Program-made: the position numbers and the translations under genes
Source: Bradyrhizobium sp. CSA112
GTDB lineage: Bacteria; Pseudomonadota; Alphaproteobacteria; Rhizobiales; Xanthobacteraceae
Direction of reading: 5' to 3'
DNA length: 59,957 nucleotides
Assembly (NCBI RefSeq): GCF_029051645.1
Contig: NZ_JAACFS010000043.1
Location: 1 to 59,957, forward strand
Part shown: one piece after another, positions 28,075 to 37,947 of the stretch
How positions within the stretch are numbered: the stretch's first letter is position 1
Layout: the number at the start of each line of letters is the position of its first letter
The notes under the pieces: generated by a model
Database searches by the model: none
What the model was told of the DNA's origin: nothing
Seen by the model: only the letters and a program-made list of their open reading frames with translations

Positions 28075-31000
28075 ATGCCTACGGAAAACCGATCAGGCAA
28101 AAATCTGCTTGTAGAACGTCAACCGACCGACGCGATCTCGGCGATCGATCGCGTTGCGAGATCGGATCCGGAGAGGATTGCGCTGAGGTACGGCGCAGAC
28201 GAACTCACCTACAAAGCGCTGCGATTAAGATCGGATGCCCTCGCAAGGACGTTACGAGAGCGGGGCGCTGACCGCTTAGTCGTTGGCTATTGGGGTGAGC
28301 GGGACCTCGACTGGGCGACGGCGGTAGTCGCAATTTTGAGGGCTGGAGCAACGTACCTGCCGCTCGATCCATCGTTACCGGCTTCGCGCACATCATTCAT
28401 GATCGAGCAGAGTCGCTGCGCGCTGATTATTGGCCCAGACCAGCCGGATTCGCTCAGCCTATTTCAGGCGAGCAGCAAAGGCACCACGCAATTCATGGCG
28501 ATAGAGGCGGCGCTGCGCGAGGGCCAGACTTCGTCTGTTGTGCCACCATCGAGCGAGGATGGACTCGCCTACATTCTGTTTACGTCGGGTTCGACGGGCC
28601 AGCCTAAGGGAGCAATGATCGAGCGCGCAGCCCTAAACAATCATTTGGTGGCAAAGATTGATGCCCTAACCCTCACTCGGACCGATTGCATCGCGCAGAC
28701 GGCATCGCACTGCTTTGACATCTCGCTGTGGCAGCTTCTGGCAGGGCTTAGCGTCGGAGGCTGTATCGCGATCATTGATGATGCAACACTGAAATCGCCA
28801 GTATCCCTTCTCAAAGCAACTCAAGGATACGGCGTGACGGTTGTTCAATTCGTTCCGTCGATGTTTGCAATATTTGTTGAATATCTGCAGTCGCTTGCGG
28901 CGGCTGAGCGAGCTCTGGACAGTTTGCGGATTATTTCAACGGTCGGAGAACCTCTAACACCCGGACTGGCGCGCGCGTGGCTTGCCTTCTATCCCCGGGT
29001 GCCCATTCTCAATCATTACGGGCCGACCGAGTGCGCGGACGGCGTTACGCATCATCTGGTTTCCGTAGCACCTGCGCTGGCTGACCCTTATGTGCCGATC
29101 GGCAAACCGATTTCTAACCTTGAGGTTTATGTCGCCGACGGACCGCGGCTGTGCAACACGGGAGAGGTCGGCGAAATCTGTGTTAGCGGCGTTGGTGTCG
29201 CTGCTGGTTACGTCAATGACGATGTCCGCACCAAGGATGCCTTTGGGCCAAACCCGTTCTCAAACGACCCGTCGTTCCAGCGCCTATACAGGACAGGTGA
29301 TCTCGGGCGCATTCGTTCCGATGGCCTTTTGGAATGTCTCGGTCGACGGGACCGTCAGGTCAAAATCCGCGGGCACAGAATTGAGCTGGGAGAAATCGAG
29401 GCCCGCCTCTCCGCTCATCATTTGGTACATGGCGCCGTCGCGGTCGCCTCCGTCTGCGCAGGCGTAAAGCTCATGGCGAGAGATATAACCAGGGCCGAGG
29501 AGGAAACTGGATCGAGACGACTCATCGCGTATGTGTCAACTCCGGCTGAAGTAACGGAAGGCGAGCTTCAGAATTTTCTTGCCGAAGCGCTTCCCACCTA
29601 CATGCTCCCAGAAAGGATCATCCACCTCGCCAGTATTCCACTGACCAGAAACGGAAAGGTCGATTTTGGGGCATTGCCGGACCCGACCAGTGTTCGCCCT
29701 CCATTGTCGACTCCATTCGAGGAGCCGCAAACAGAGCTCGAAGCCCAGCTGTGTCAAATTTGGGCCGGCGTTCTGCGTATTGAGAACATTGGCGTGAAGG
29801 ACCAGTTCATAAGCCTCGGCGGAGACTCGCTCCGGGCAATGCTCATATTGGGCCAGTTGCAGACCCAGCTCGGAGTGAGAACGGATTTCAGGCTAGTCCT
29901 CAATGGAACGATCCGATCTCTTGCGGCTTCGATCTCGGCCGGGGTCGGCTCCAAACCGCGCACAGCCCCGACGTACGGAAAGCTTATGCGATCGCCTCTG
30001 ACGCGAGTTCAGGAGCACCTATGGTTTCTCTCGCAGCTCGATCCGTCTGCCAGGAACTACATCATTCAAGGCGGCCTGCGGATAAGGGGCATGATCGATC
30101 TGGCGGCGTTCAATCGCGCCTGGACCGATGTCGTTCATTCCCATCAGGCACTTTCGGCACGCTTTATCGACGAGGACGGTCCGGTTCAGCTTTTTGAAAC
30201 TCCTCAATACGCAAGTCTTGAATTAGCTGATGCATCTCATCTCACGGCGCAGGAAGCTGAGGAGCTGGTCGCAGAGTTACGGCGAACAGAGCTGAACGGC
30301 AGCTTTGATCTCAGCGAAGGCGATCTTTTTCGCGCGCGCATGATCCGTTTTGGCCCTGACAACCATCTCATACTGATCACCGCTCACGAAATTATCATCG
30401 ATGCCTGGTCGATCTCTGTTCTACTCAGGGACCTTCGACAAAGGTACGTAGATGCCGCGGCGTTTTTGCCAGAGAACCGCGCGTCACTCTCGACCTACGC
30501 GGTCTGGGAAACACAACACGCTACTTCAGAGGCGCTGGCCAACCAGCGTAGCTATTGGCGTCGTCAGATTGGCGATGATCCGCCGGTGCTTTCGCTTGGA
30601 GCGGGACGAGCGCGGCCGCAGACAAATTCCTACCGCGGCGCCTCGCATGCGGTGCTGCTTGGCAGCGAGCTCTCCAATCAGGTACGGGAGTTTGCGCGCC
30701 GACATAGGTGCACCACGTCGACAACACTCCTCGCGTGCTTCAAGCTGCTGCTGCGGATGTATAGCGGCCAAGACGATATTATCGTTGGCATACCGCACGT
30801 CGTACGGGATCAACCTGGCAGCGCCGAAATCGTTGGCTTTTTCCTGAATATGCTGCCAATCCGCACCGCGATCGATGTCGGCCAGTCCTTTGCGGTTCAT
30901 GCCATGCGCATCCAGAGCCTGGTCAGCGATGCCATCGCAAATTCGGCATATCCGTTCGGCTGGATGGTAAGGGATACCCGGCTATATCGCGAAGCTGAAC

Positions 31001-34000
31001 GATCACCGCTCTTCCAGGTCATGTTCAACATGTACTCCGAGGCCGCGGAGCCATTTGGCCAACATGAGTTGGATCTGACATTCCGCGAATATGAGACCGG
31101 CTATGTAAAATTCGATCTGACATTGTACGCACAAGATCACGGCGATGAAATTGCCCTCCAGCTAGCGTATGCGGAAGACATATTTTCCAGTGATCTGATT
31201 GTCCGCATGGCCGACAATCTGCGCTGTCTGATTGCAGCCTGCGTTGAGAGGCCGCTTGCGCACATTAAAGATCTGAGCTGCCTCAGCGCGTCAGACGTCA
31301 CTGTGCTGGACTCGCTGGATGGCTCGGCGCAGCCATATGAGACTGAATGTCCGCTTATCGAAGCGTTCGAGCAAATCAGCGTCTCTAATAGCAGCCAGGT
31401 GGCATATTTTGGTGATTTCGGTGAGATCACATTCGACCACCTGCGTGAGCGCGTAACAGCTATCAGGTTGTTACTGCGGGCCTCTGACGTGGGGGCTGGC
31501 GATATGGTCGCCATGCTGGTCGACCGGTCGCCTGACGTGGCCGCTGTTATTCTTGCAGCACGAGCCTTGCAGTCCATTGTTGTCCCCATATCGCCGGATT
31601 ATCCGCGTGATCGGATCGAACATATCCTGCGAGATAGTCAGGCAAAGCTTTTGGTTCACGCAAATACCTCTGATCTTGGTTTTGACGTGCCGTCGATTCG
31701 TCTATTGACCCTTGAAGGGTGCGGCGCGCCCGTGCACGATTTTGAGCGCAGCGACAAACCATCAGATCAGGGAATTGCGAGCCTCATATACACGTCGTCC
31801 TCAACCGGGAAGGCGAAGGGGGTTCTTATACCGGAATCGGCAATTCTCAATCGACTGAACTGGATGTGGCGACGCTTTCCCTTCGACAGTACCGACGTGA
31901 TGGTTGTCCAGAAGTCCGCATCACTTGTTGCGTCGGCATGGGAGTACTTTGGGGGGCTTCTGAGAGGTGTGCCCGCGCTGATCTTGACCCAAGAGCAGTT
32001 GCTGGATCCAGATCTGTTGTTGTGCACGTTGGCGAGACGTCGCGTGACACACTTATTTGCCTCGCCGCCGCTCCTATCCGGCCTCATTGCTTCCCAAGAA
32101 CGGCACCCGCGACCGATCGCCTTGCGGTTGGTCACGAGCAGCGCCGAACCGATGCCTTCCTCGCTCCCGGGTCGCTGGTACGCGCATTTCCCGGACGTGC
32201 CGTTGTGGAACTTCTATGGTGCTACGGAATGTGCATCCAATGCAGCAGTCTACGAAACATCGGGTGCCTACGACGGCTCGTCGCTCATCCCTGTTGGGCG
32301 CCCAATCGATAACGTCAAACTCTACGTGCTCGATGCACAGTTGAAGAGAGTCCCTGTCGGAGTCGCCGGCGAACTCTGCATCGCGGGACGTTGCGTGAGC
32401 GCTGGGTACTGGCGGGATCAAGATCGGACCAACCGCTGTTTCGTGCCGAATCCGTATGATAACGGACAATACAGCGTTCTTTATCGAAGTGGCGATATCG
32501 CCCGTATCTCAACCAGCGGCCTTCTCGAGATTTGCGGCCGATCGGACAACCAGGTCAAAGTACGGGGCTTTCGCATCGAGCTGGAGGAGGTCGAAAGGGC
32601 CCTTGAGTCTCATCCCGCAATCGCAAAGGCCGCGGTCCTCGCAGAAGGCATGAATGACCATCGTCGCTTGACGGCTAGTGTGGTTCCGGCTGGCGACAGT
32701 CTAAGCTCTGGAGATATTGTCACCCACCTGCGCCACACATTGCCGTCCTACATGATTCCCGCCGCCTTCCGTTTGGTTGACACTATCCCCCTTACCGCGA
32801 GCGGAAAGATCGATCGTGCTCGCCTGTCGTCCGTTCCTTACCGCGAGGTCGGGCCTGTTCCATCTGCTGAGCCACGCACGAGGAAGGAGCGTATTCTTGC
32901 TGGGATCTGGCAGGATCTATTAGGCGCCAAGTGGGTCGGAATCGATCAGAGCTTTTTTGATATCGGCGGAGACTCTCTTCTGAGCGTGCGCTGCGTCACG
33001 CTGGCGCGCAAAGCCGGACTGAATCTCACTGTCGACCAACTCTATCGAACACCGACCATCAGGGAATTGGCGGCAGACGGAGCGGCGGTTACACTCCATA
33101 CCTTCCCTTCCGCGGATGCCTCATTGCCAGTTATCCCGGCAATCTCATCTTGGAACCGTCTTGTCGGGTTCGATGAGCATTTCAACATCGGCGATCTGTT
33201 CTTCTTGCCCGGCGGCGTCCTGAATATCCGAATCCTGGAGCGCGCCCTTGCCCATGTCATGGATAGGCACGAAGGTCTCAGACTCCGTATTGCCCGAACT
33301 GACGATGGTCTACGTCTGACAATCGGACCTTCCGTGGCCGAGCGCCTCGTGGAGGAGATCGATCTTGTCGGAATGACCGACCTACAGCAGCGTAAGGCAG
33401 TCGAGAGCGTCTCAGCAAGACGTCAACATACCTTTCGGTTTGACGGCCAGACGCCTCTTGTTAACGTCACGGTGTTCCGCACATCGCAAAGTGGCAATTA
33501 CTACCTGCTGGTCCTGATGCATCATTTTGTAGCGGACGGGATAGGCTATCGACTGTTCCTGGAAGCATTGGATGGGGCGTACAACACCCTTGCCTCAGGC
33601 CACGCCGTGAGTGGTCCCGAGAACATACAAATGCTCTCTCCATGGCTGAAGCGCCTTGAGCACTACGCCAATAGCGAAGCGCCGGCCGAACTCAAATACT
33701 GGGAGAGGATTGACTACCATCAGTTCAATTTGCACGTCAGCGACACTTCATCGGGCGGCGCGAGCTTTTCGAAAGTGACCGCGAGAGAACTTCATCATGC
33801 ACGCCTTGAAGGTCGCATCGATGAGGCGAATTGCCGATCCCTTTGGGAAGATCAGGCCAAGTACCATCTCGAGATTGACAAAGAAGCGACAGCTGATCTC
33901 CTCAATATTGCAGCCAGATCGGCACATTGTCAGGACTTTGATGTGTTTCTTGCCGCCATATCTGGCGCCTTTGGACGCGTTTTCGGCAACTATTCGCTCT

Positions 34001-34542
34001 GGATTGATAGCCTTACCTCAATCCGAGGTCGGCTGTTTGACGATCTCGATCCATCTCAGATCATCGGCCATATCAGCGAGCTCGTTCCGCTTCCCTTGAG
34101 TCTCACCGGAACGGAGCCCCGTCCCGATCGTGCTCGTTCAATATACCGCCAGCGCAATGCCCTGCCGCGCAGGGGAATAGGCTTTCGGGCCATGAAATTC
34201 CTAAACCGAGATCCAGCCGTGCGGAGCCGGATCGATCGCCTGCCCTTACCCAGAATTGGATTGAATTATCGAGCGGGTTTGCAGCGCCATTTTCCACGCC
34301 GTCTCTTAGCCAAGGAACCTTCTCCACTCTGGATCGGCGCAGACATGGATGAAGCGGCCGTGATTCACCTCTTCTGGTTCGATGTCGGATATCAAGCCGG
34401 CCATCTCCAGATCGAAACGACGTATAATCCAACCCAGGTCGGTTATGAGGTGACCCGCAATCTTTGCACGGTATTGCAACAGGAGCTGTTGCAGACGATC
34501 AGCGAATTCGGAAGAGCTCGCGACACTTTCATCCATGAATGA
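28075..34542 (+). CDS. Dimodular non-ribosomal peptide synthetase (A-PCP-C-A-PCP-E/C)
   Basis: About 2155 residues from the ATG at 28075. Domain order with approximate residues: A1 20-550 (FTSGSTGQPKG 168, NHYGPTEC 313, YRTGDL 405, NGKVD 526); PCP1 with GGDSL, Ser 585; C 638-1065; A2 1085-1590 (NFYGATEC 1379, YRSGDI 1469, SGKID); PCP2 GGDSL, Ser 1634; a terminal condensation-fold domain 1685-2155 with intact HHFVADG at 1816 and E-domain-like text (GIGFRAMKFL, GLNYRAGL). There is no thioesterase and no starter C domain. Oddities: the middle C domain has HEIIIDA in place of HHxxxDG, and A2 has TSSSTG for TSGSTG and Val where the core Asp is expected. A dipeptide-like product is inferred; its identity cannot be read. 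Its last codons overlap a MATE exporter gene. Confidence 0.9.
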   Translation: MPTENRSGKNLLVERQPTDAISAIDRVARSDPERIALRYGADELTYKALRLRSDALARTLRERGADRLVVGYWGERDLDWATAVVAILRAGATYLPLDPSLPASRTSFMIEQSRCALIIGPDQPDSLSLFQASSKGTTQFMAIEAALREGQTSSVVPPSSEDGLAYILFTSGSTGQPKGAMIERAALNNHLVAKIDALTLTRTDCIAQTASHCFDISLWQLLAGLSVGGCIAIIDDATLKSPVSLLKATQGYGVTVVQFVPSMFAIFVEYLQSLAAAERALDSLRIISTVGEPLTPGLARAWLAFYPRVPILNHYGPTECADGVTHHLVSVAPALADPYVPIGKPISNLEVYVADGPRLCNTGEVGEICVSGVGVAAGYVNDDVRTKDAFGPNPFSNDPSFQRLYRTGDLGRIRSDGLLECLGRRDRQVKIRGHRIELGEIEARLSAHHLVHGAVAVASVCAGVKLMARDITRAEEETGSRRLIAYVSTPAEVTEGELQNFLAEALPTYMLPERIIHLASIPLTRNGKVDFGALPDPTSVRPPLSTPFEEPQTELEAQLCQIWAGVLRIENIGVKDQFISLGGDSLRAMLILGQLQTQLGVRTDFRLVLNGTIRSLAASISAGVGSKPRTAPTYGKLMRSPLTRVQEHLWFLSQLDPSARNYIIQGGLRIRGMIDLAAFNRAWTDVVHSHQALSARFIDEDGPVQLFETPQYASLELADASHLTAQEAEELVAELRRTELNGSFDLSEGDLFRARMIRFGPDNHLILITAHEIIIDAWSISVLLRDLRQRYVDAAAFLPENRASLSTYAVWETQHATSEALANQRSYWRRQIGDDPPVLSLGAGRARPQTNSYRGASHAVLLGSELSNQVREFARRHRCTTSTTLLACFKLLLRMYSGQDDIIVGIPHVVRDQPGSAEIVGFFLNMLPIRTAIDVGQSFAVHAMRIQSLVSDAIANSAYPFGWMVRDTRLYREAERSPLFQVMFNMYSEAAEPFGQHELDLTFREYETGYVKFDLTLYAQDHGDEIALQLAYAEDIFSSDLIVRMADNLRCLIAACVERPLAHIKDLSCLSASDVTVLDSLDGSAQPYETECPLIEAFEQISVSNSSQVAYFGDFGEITFDHLRERVTAIRLLLRASDVGAGDMVAMLVDRSPDVAAVILAARALQSIVVPISPDYPRDRIEHILRDSQAKLLVHANTSDLGFDVPSIRLLTLEGCGAPVHDFERSDKPSDQGIASLIYTSSSTGKAKGVLIPESAILNRLNWMWRRFPFDSTDVMVVQKSASLVASAWEYFGGLLRGVPALILTQEQLLDPDLLLCTLARRRVTHLFASPPLLSGLIASQERHPRPIALRLVTSSAEPMPSSLPGRWYAHFPDVPLWNFYGATECASNAAVYETSGAYDGSSLIPVGRPIDNVKLYVLDAQLKRVPVGVAGELCIAGRCVSAGYWRDQDRTNRCFVPNPYDNGQYSVLYRSGDIARISTSGLLEICGRSDNQVKVRGFRIELEEVERALESHPAIAKAAVLAEGMNDHRRLTASVVPAGDSLSSGDIVTHLRHTLPSYMIPAAFRLVDTIPLTASGKIDRARLSSVPYREVGPVPSAEPRTRKERILAGIWQDLLGAKWVGIDQSFFDIGGDSLLSVRCVTLARKAGLNLTVDQLYRTPTIRELAADGAAVTLHTFPSADASLPVIPAISSWNRLVGFDEHFNIGDLFFLPGGVLNIRILERALAHVMDRHEGLRLRIARTDDGLRLTIGPSVAERLVEEIDLVGMTDLQQRKAVESVSARRQHTFRFDGQTPLVNVTVFRTSQSGNYYLLVLMHHFVADGIGYRLFLEALDGAYNTLASGHAVSGPENIQMLSPWLKRLEHYANSEAPAELKYWERIDYHQFNLHVSDTSSGGASFSKVTARELHHARLEGRIDEANCRSLWEDQAKYHLEIDKEATADLLNIAARSAHCQDFDVFLAAISGAFGRVFGNYSLWIDSLTSIRGRLFDDLDPSQIIGHISELVPLPLSLTGTEPRPDRARSIYRQRNALPRRGIGFRAMKFLNRDPAVRSRIDRLPLPRIGLNYRAGLQRHFPRRLLAKEPSPLWIGADMDEAAVIHLFWFDVGYQAGHLQIETTYNPTQVGYEVTRNLCTVLQQELLQTISEFGRARDTFIHE

Positions 34543-35968
34543 GCCGGATGCGGAATTCGCCGTCGAGGGCGATCGCGATGTCTTGCCGAAGAAAAAGCAG
34601 CACATCGATCTATCGGACCCTAATCTCTCGAGCCTTATCCTGCGGCTCGCCATTCCGTCTGTTGTTGGCTTATCGATTAACGCGTTACAGCAGGTCGTCA
34701 ATGCGATCTTTGTTGGCGCACTTGGCGCGCAGGCGATCGCAGCTGTCAGCATGACCTTGCCGATCGTGGTCCTGCTCGCGGCGGCCGGACAGGGGATCGG
34801 TGTTGGAACAGCGTCGTTGATATCTCGTCACCTTGGCGCTGGTGAGCACCTGGAGGCGAGTCGAGGCGCGAGTACTGCACTTGCGCTCGCCGCTCCGATC
34901 GGTATCACCTTTACCATCGCTCTGCTTCTAAATCTGCGAGGGATCTTCGTAGCGCTCGGGGCCACTCCAACCATCATGCCCGTGGCGCTCGACTACGCGG
35001 AGACGCTTTTGTTCGGGTACACCCTGATGCTCCTAAACATCGTCAACGGCTTCATCGTCAGAGCCGAAGGCAACACACGATTCAGCATGTGGACGATGAT
35101 TACCGCCTTCGTACTCAACGCTGCGCTTGATCCCGTCTTCATATTCTTACTGGACCTCGGTGTGCGAGGCGCAGCCCTCGCAACACTGGTATCTCAGATC
35201 GCCGCTATTAGCCTGTATATCGCGTATTTTACGAAGCTTCGCGGGATAGTCCTCGTCAGGATATCTCACATCTCATTGCGAGCAGATCGCATCAGACAGC
35301 TCGCGTCCATAGGGGCGCCGGCGACTATGACCAGTATTTTATCTGCTATTGCCGTTATGCTCTTGTACTGGGCTGCTGCGCCGTTCGGCGACGATTCCAT
35401 CGCGGCCGTGGGAATAGCTGTGCGAATCTTGACGATCGGCGCACTGCCTATCACCGGCTTCTGTATAGGCTCTCAAGCTGTCCTGGGTTTCGGTTGGGGC
35501 GCGCGCGACTTTGCTCGTGTATTGAAGGCTGCGAAGTTCATACTCTCCATGACTATCGCTCTTTCCGTTGCGTATTCTGCGGCTGTTGTGATTTTTGCCC
35601 GGCCTTTGGTCAGGCTGTTCAGCGATAGCGATAAGGTCACGGAAATTGCCGTCTCGACCTGCATCGTCTTCCATCTCTTTTTTGGACTTTTTGGTATTGA
35701 GAGTTTCGTGACGACGATGCTTCAGTCGTTCGGGAGAGCACGCCTCAGTGCGGTTGTGTCCTTGGCGAGGCAGGGCTTTCTCTTCATACCGGCCGTACTG
35801 CTATTCCCGGTCGTATGGGGTTTCAGCGGCCTGTTGGCCAGTCAAGCAATCGCTGAACTGGGCGCCGGAATGATCGCGCTGTTCGTCATGTTCCACCAGT
35901 TCGCTGAGCTCAGACGAGCGCTCCGGCACCGTAACTTCAAGAGCGATCGAGCTCGCGGGTTGACCTGA
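34535..35968 (+). CDS. MATE-family efflux transporter
   Basis: 477 residues, about 12 membrane segments, starting within the NRPS stop region (ATG at 34535, NRPS TGA at 34540-34542), so translation is coupled. MATE features include LAIPSVVGLSINALQQVVNA, GQGIGVGTASLISRHLGAG, LLNIVNGFIVRAEGNTRFSM, and the second-half LASIGAPATMTSILSAIAV and IGSQAVLGFGWGARD. MATE proteins expel organic cations and natural products by Na+ or H+ antiport. Position makes export of the NRPS product the best guess. Confidence 0.9.
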   Translation: MNEPDAEFAVEGDRDVLPKKKQHIDLSDPNLSSLILRLAIPSVVGLSINALQQVVNAIFVGALGAQAIAAVSMTLPIVVLLAAAGQGIGVGTASLISRHLGAGEHLEASRGASTALALAAPIGITFTIALLLNLRGIFVALGATPTIMPVALDYAETLLFGYTLMLLNIVNGFIVRAEGNTRFSMWTMITAFVLNAALDPVFIFLLDLGVRGAALATLVSQIAAISLYIAYFTKLRGIVLVRISHISLRADRIRQLASIGAPATMTSILSAIAVMLLYWAAAPFGDDSIAAVGIAVRILTIGALPITGFCIGSQAVLGFGWGARDFARVLKAAKFILSMTIALSVAYSAAVVIFARPLVRLFSDSDKVTEIAVSTCIVFHLFFGLFGIESFVTTMLQSFGRARLSAVVSLARQGFLFIPAVLLFPVVWGFSGLLASQAIAELGAGMIALFVMFHQFAELRRALRHRNFKSDRARGLT

Positions 35969-35989
35969 CAACGGACATCATCGGGGCCC

Positions 35990-36560
35990 AATGCATTGTC
36001 ACGGGATGCTCGGTCTCGAAGATGGTTTGGTGAAGACCTCGTCAAAATGCTTCTTGTCGACCTCGTGGACACGGGCTATTCCGGCGTAGTCGAAGACATT
36101 GCTGTGAACCGCCCAGAGCTCGTCTGCAAGCCGTTGCAGCGGCGGCGGCAGGTCGAGATAAGCGGCCGCGGTGTTTGACCGGACCGTATCGCCGCCAAAC
36201 GGTGGGATTACAACGGCTCGCAGCACCAAAATCTTATGATAGGCATCGGCAAAGGTTCCATCGACGTGCCCCATCGGCCTGGCCACCTCCGCGGGCGGAA
36301 TCAAGCTCGAGGATCGAGGCCGTTCCCTTGGTGACACCGAGGTCGGATGCGGCACCAGCTTTCCCAAACGGAAGCGAATCGCTCCTGCTAGGCGTCATCG
36401 AGATGACATTGGCCGCGGAAGAAGATGACCTTGTGCTCGAGTAGAACCCTTTTGATCGCAGCAATCGTCGGGTCCGGCAAATCGCCCGAGAGATTGATAT
36501 TCCTGATTTCAGCGCCGATGGTGAGTCGCGCGAACCCGCTTCTTGCTCATGAGAGCTCAA
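35990..36560 (-). pseudogene. TauD/TfdA-family dioxygenase relic
   Basis: N-terminal text LTIGAEIRNINLSGDLPDPT and HKVIFFRGQ, and C-terminal text GGDTVRSNTAAAYLDLPPPL with DELWAVHSNVFDYA, match alpha-ketoglutarate-dependent TauD/TfdA dioxygenases. They lie in different frames and the middle, including the HxD iron site, is deleted or scrambled. It is divergent from the MFS gene. Confidence 0.6.
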
Positions 36561-36621
36561 GGTGCTCCACATAGTTGGTCGAAATGTTCTAGGACCGCAT
36601 TCGAGACGGATCCAAGCGTGC

Positions 36622-37947
36622 ATGGCTAAGCAATTCACTCAGCGAAGCTCGAAGCCGACCCTCCTTGCGGCAGATGAAGGCTTGACCAGCCATGCCGTGT
36701 TGGGCGCGACGATCGGCAATATGCTCGAATTCTACGATTTCGGGACCTATAGCTTTTTCGCCATCCAGATCGGTCACGCGTTCTTCCCGGCGCAGGATCA
36801 GTTCGCCAGCCTTATGCTGTCGCTCATGACCTTCGGAGCGGGTTTCGTCACCAGACCCATCGGGGCCATTGTGATCGGCTCATACTCGGATCGAGTTGGA
36901 CGCCGGCCCGCAATGACCGCCAGTTTTGTCATGATGAGTGCCGCTATACTCGTGTTGGCTGTGACGCCTTCGTACGACACGATAGGGATCGCCGCTCCGT
37001 TATTGGTTATTCTCGCGCGTTTGGTGCAGGGCTTCGCCCTGGGAGGCGAAGTCGGTCCGACGACCGCCTATCTGATGGAAGTGGCCCCGGCCGGACGCCG
37101 GGGCCTTGCCGTCTCGTTTCAGCCTGCTAGCCAACAAATAGCTGCAACGGCCGGAGCGCTGGTCGGAGAAATACTCTCCCTCACCATGACAAGCGAGTCG
37201 CTGGATGCGTACGGATGGCGGATCGCATTTCTGCTCGGTGCCTGTACGTTACCGGTCGGATTTTGGCTGCGCAGGGCCCTGCCCGAAACGCTGCACCGAC
37301 CTGAAGCGCCGGCCCTCTCCGTCGAGCCCGCAAGGAAATTGCGTGCCAGCCGCCGCATGATGAGCTTGGGATTGATCATTTTGGCCAGCTGCACGATTAT
37401 CACCTATGTCACGGAATATATGACGACTTATGCACTGAACACCCTGCAAGTTGCCGCGCCTCTCGCCTTTGCGACCACGGTCGTCAGCAATGCAGTAGGC
37501 ATTGCTGCCGCACTCCTGGGCGGTTGGCTGGCAGATCGGGCCGGACGCCGGCCCATCATGATATGGCCGCAGATCTCCGCGCTGCTGATGACCTATCCGG
37601 TGTTCTTGTGGATCGTAGAGAGCCGCAGTCCCATGGCGCTTCTCGGAGGTCTCGGCGCGCTCACCCTCGTCGGAACGATTCCGTATAGCGCCTTCTATGT
37701 TGGTATGGTCGAAGGCATGCCCAAGAGCATCCGCGGCGGCGCCTTCGCGACGATCTACGCTGTTGCGATAGCGACCTTCGGAGGCACAGCTCAACTCGTT
37801 GTCGCTTGGCTGACCCACGTTACTGGGAACGCGCTGGCGCCGGCGTGGTACATGCTTGTCGCTACCGCGGCCGGGCTCTGCGCCATGCTGATGATGCCCG
37901 AGACGGCACCGTCGAAAATTCGAGCCGCGAACGCGCGGAGCCCGTAA
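36622..37947 (+). CDS. MFS metabolite:proton symporter (MHS family)
   Basis: 441 residues from the ATG at 36622. Features of the metabolite:H+ symporter group: ATIGNMLEFYDFGTYSFFA, GSYSDRVGRRPAMTASF (motif A), LARLVQGFALGGEVGPTTAY, and the second-half WLADRAGRRPIMIWP. Twelve helices are likely. Substrate unknown; relatives carry citrate, ketoglutarate, shikimate or betaine. It sits beside a dioxygenase relic that may once have used the same compound. Confidence 0.85.
   Translation: MAKQFTQRSSKPTLLAADEGLTSHAVLGATIGNMLEFYDFGTYSFFAIQIGHAFFPAQDQFASLMLSLMTFGAGFVTRPIGAIVIGSYSDRVGRRPAMTASFVMMSAAILVLAVTPSYDTIGIAAPLLVILARLVQGFALGGEVGPTTAYLMEVAPAGRRGLAVSFQPASQQIAATAGALVGEILSLTMTSESLDAYGWRIAFLLGACTLPVGFWLRRALPETLHRPEAPALSVEPARKLRASRRMMSLGLIILASCTIITYVTEYMTTYALNTLQVAAPLAFATTVVSNAVGIAAALLGGWLADRAGRRPIMIWPQISALLMTYPVFLWIVESRSPMALLGGLGALTLVGTIPYSAFYVGMVEGMPKSIRGGAFATIYAVAIATFGGTAQLVVAWLTHVTGNALAPAWYMLVATAAGLCAMLMMPETAPSKIRAANARSP

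Noticed and set aside
33760..33785. TTTTCGAAAGT string resembling a tts box core
   Set aside because: It lies inside the NRPS coding sequence, lacks the GTCAG half and points at no start codon.
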